Assembly: GCF_013184805.1 (NCBI RefSeq)
Contig: NZ_JAATNG010000003.1
Span: 1 to 64,000 of the forward strand
DNA: 64,000 nt
DNA from: Pseudoruegeria sp. HB172150
GTDB taxonomy: Bacteria; Pseudomonadota; Alphaproteobacteria; Rhodobacterales; Rhodobacteraceae
Direction: 5' to 3'
This document shows positions 62,651-64,000 of this stretch, piece after piece. A model generated the notes under the pieces. That model had not been told where the DNA came from, did not search any database, and was given only the letters and a program-made list of their open reading frames with translations. The translations under genes were made by a program, and so were the position numbers. Numbering within the stretch: the first letter of the stretch is position 1; every line of letters starts with the position of its first letter.

Positions 62651-64000
62651 ATGTCGATTTCTACCGCCTTAAACGCCGCCCTATCCGGCCTGACGGCAGC
62701 GTCTCGCCGGGCAGAAGTCGTGTCGTCCAACGTCGCTAACGCGGCGACGCCCGGTTACGGCCGCCGCCAGGTGGAGCTTGCCTCGGGGCTGGTCGGTGGC
62801 CTGGTGCCTGGCGTCAGTATTATCGGCGTGACTCGTAAGGAAGATCTCCTTTTATTGAGCCAGCGCCGCGGAGCTGAAGCAGGCTTGGCCAATGCCCAGG
62901 TCCGCGCCGATTTCCTGAACGGCACCGAGGATTCAATCGGACTTCCAGACGAACCCGGATCACTGAGCGACCGGCTCAGCAGTTTCGAGACATCCCTGAT
63001 CGAGGCTGCTAGTCGCCCGGATAGTGAAGCCCGGCTGCTCGCTGTTGCGGAAACGGCCAGCCGGGTGGCAGAAAAGCTGAACGCACTCCATGACAAGGTG
63101 CAGGACGAAAGGCTGAACGCTGACAGGGCGATCGCGGAATCTGTCGATGACCTCAATTCCGCGCTCAGGCAGGTCGTCAACCTGAACGCTAAGATCATCC
63201 AGTTCAGCAGTTCCACCCGCGACACCTCCTCGCTGATCGACGCCCGCCAGCAGGTAATCGACAGCATTGCCGGGCTGATCCCCGTCCAGCAGGTACCGCG
63301 CGACAATGGCGCCATAGCTCTGTTTTCGCCCGGTGGCGCGATGCTGGTCGACAGCAAGGCCGCCGATTTCGGTTTCACTGGCGTTCCGATGCTGACTGTC
63401 TACATGACGCAGGCCGGGGGCGGACTGTCGGGGTTGACGATCAACGGCCAGGACATCTCGACTGGTGCCGAGAATGGTCCGATTTCCGGCGGCCGACTCG
63501 ATGCCCTGTTCCGGATCCGCGACGAAATTGCGCCAGGCCTCCAGACGCAGCTGGACGCAGTCGCCCGCAACCTGATCGAACGATTTGAGGACGTGACCGT
63601 CGACCCCACGCTGACCGCCGGCGATCCGGGCCTGTTCACCGATAATGGCCTGGCACTCGATCTGACCGAGGAGCTCGGCCTGGCCGGCCGCATTTCGCTC
63701 AACGCGCTGGCTGATCCGGACCAAGGCGGCGCCGTATGGCGTATCCGTGACGGGCTCGGTGCAGCGGCTATCGGCGACCCAGGCAATGCGAGCCTACTGA
63801 ACGCGCTCAGCGCGGCACTGGCCGATGATGTGACCCCGGGCTCCGGGGTGTTCTCGGTGGCGCGCGACGCTATCGGCCTCGCCGGCGATTTCCTGTCCTA
63901 CGTCTCGATCGGGGCTTTCGCCGCCGAATCGCAGGTATCCTACTCGCGCGCCGAGACCGACGCGCTGATCACCGCCGAGCTTCAGGACGCCGTCGATACG
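62651..64000 (+). CDS. flgK: Flagellar hook-associated protein FlgK, 3' partial
   Basis: The frame runs from ATG 62651 off the right edge (450 codons visible). The start reads SISTALNAALSGLTAASRRAEVVSSNVANAATPGY then GRRQVELASG, the classical FlgK N-terminus; later FETSLIEAASRPDSEARL and LIDARQQVIDSIA. Forms the hook-filament junction. Order motB-flgE-flgK fits Rhodobacterales. Confidence 0.94.
   Translation, partial: MSISTALNAALSGLTAASRRAEVVSSNVANAATPGYGRRQVELASGLVGGLVPGVSIIGVTRKEDLLLLSQRRGAEAGLANAQVRADFLNGTEDSIGLPDEPGSLSDRLSSFETSLIEAASRPDSEARLLAVAETASRVAEKLNALHDKVQDERLNADRAIAESVDDLNSALRQVVNLNAKIIQFSSSTRDTSSLIDARQQVIDSIAGLIPVQQVPRDNGAIALFSPGGAMLVDSKAADFGFTGVPMLTVYMTQAGGGLSGLTINGQDISTGAENGPISGGRLDALFRIRDEIAPGLQTQLDAVARNLIERFEDVTVDPTLTAGDPGLFTDNGLALDLTEELGLAGRISLNALADPDQGGAVWRIRDGLGAAAIGDPGNASLLNALSAALADDVTPGSGVFSVARDAIGLAGDFLSYVSIGAFAAESQVSYSRAETDALITAELQDAVDT

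Overview
The window looks like a chromosomal segment of an alphaproteobacterium, most likely of the order Rhodobacterales (Roseobacter/Rhodobacter group). GC is high and genes are dense with many 4-base ATGA/GTGA overlaps. Families typical of that group are present (DUF2794, DUF6478, DUF1203, MbfA with an Irr-type box, a GTTC-N7-GTTC LexA box, a motB-flgE-flgK flagellar block). No rRNA, tRNA, CRISPR array, transposase or integrase gene was recognised.

Layout. 1-5 kb: the end of a type I secretion HlyD-like adaptor, then a run ridA-like / glycerophosphodiesterase / FemAB-like / pterin dehydratase / MscS. 5-9 kb: peroxiredoxin, ferredoxin-type reductase, rsmD, HAD hydrolase, DUF2794, then a 0.5-kb stretch with two similar terminator-ended units that could be small RNAs. 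9-28.5 kb: a stand-alone imuB under its own LexA box, a cytochrome c, an I78 lipoprotein, glutathione-dependent formaldehyde dehydrogenase, a GSCFA pair, a Tat-exported dioxygenase-like protein with a haem-type membrane protein, a peptidase, an NYN protein, TetR, the ferritin-VIT1 fusion mbfA, a small pilin-like protein, transporters, fghA, and an OCD enzyme. Strand composition seems to change near 28.5 kb. 28.5-45 kb: zapE-thpR, accD-folC, a CPBP protease with a possible micro-ORF, DUF6478, LysR, OmpA, cinA, sfsA, map, M17 and NlpC peptidases, and a beta carbonic anhydrase. 45-49 kb: an unrecognised operon of three proteins of 61-67 residues behind a 590-base region unusually rich in GANTC sites, then plsC/cdsA/CDP-alcohol transferase lipid genes. 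49-60 kb: asd, then a catabolic-looking block (tctCBA, VOC protein, AtuA/DUF4387, LacI regulator), an MhqD/MhqO-like pair and a GMC oxidoreductase. 60.3-64 kb: motB, flgE and the 5' part of flgK.

How genes work together. adhI and fghA are two consecutive steps of glutathione-dependent formaldehyde oxidation but lie 10 kb apart. mbfA is probably repressed by Irr and exports or stores iron. imuB is probably SOS-induced but lacks imuA and dnaE2 beside it. The tct/AtuA/LacI block is probably one regulated uptake and degradation module for an unknown carboxylate. The most novel-looking items are the three-micro-protein operon with its GANTC-rich upstream region, the tandem putative sRNA units, the 18-bp perfect palindrome ahead of the VOC/AtuA genes, and three copies of a dispersed intergenic repeat.
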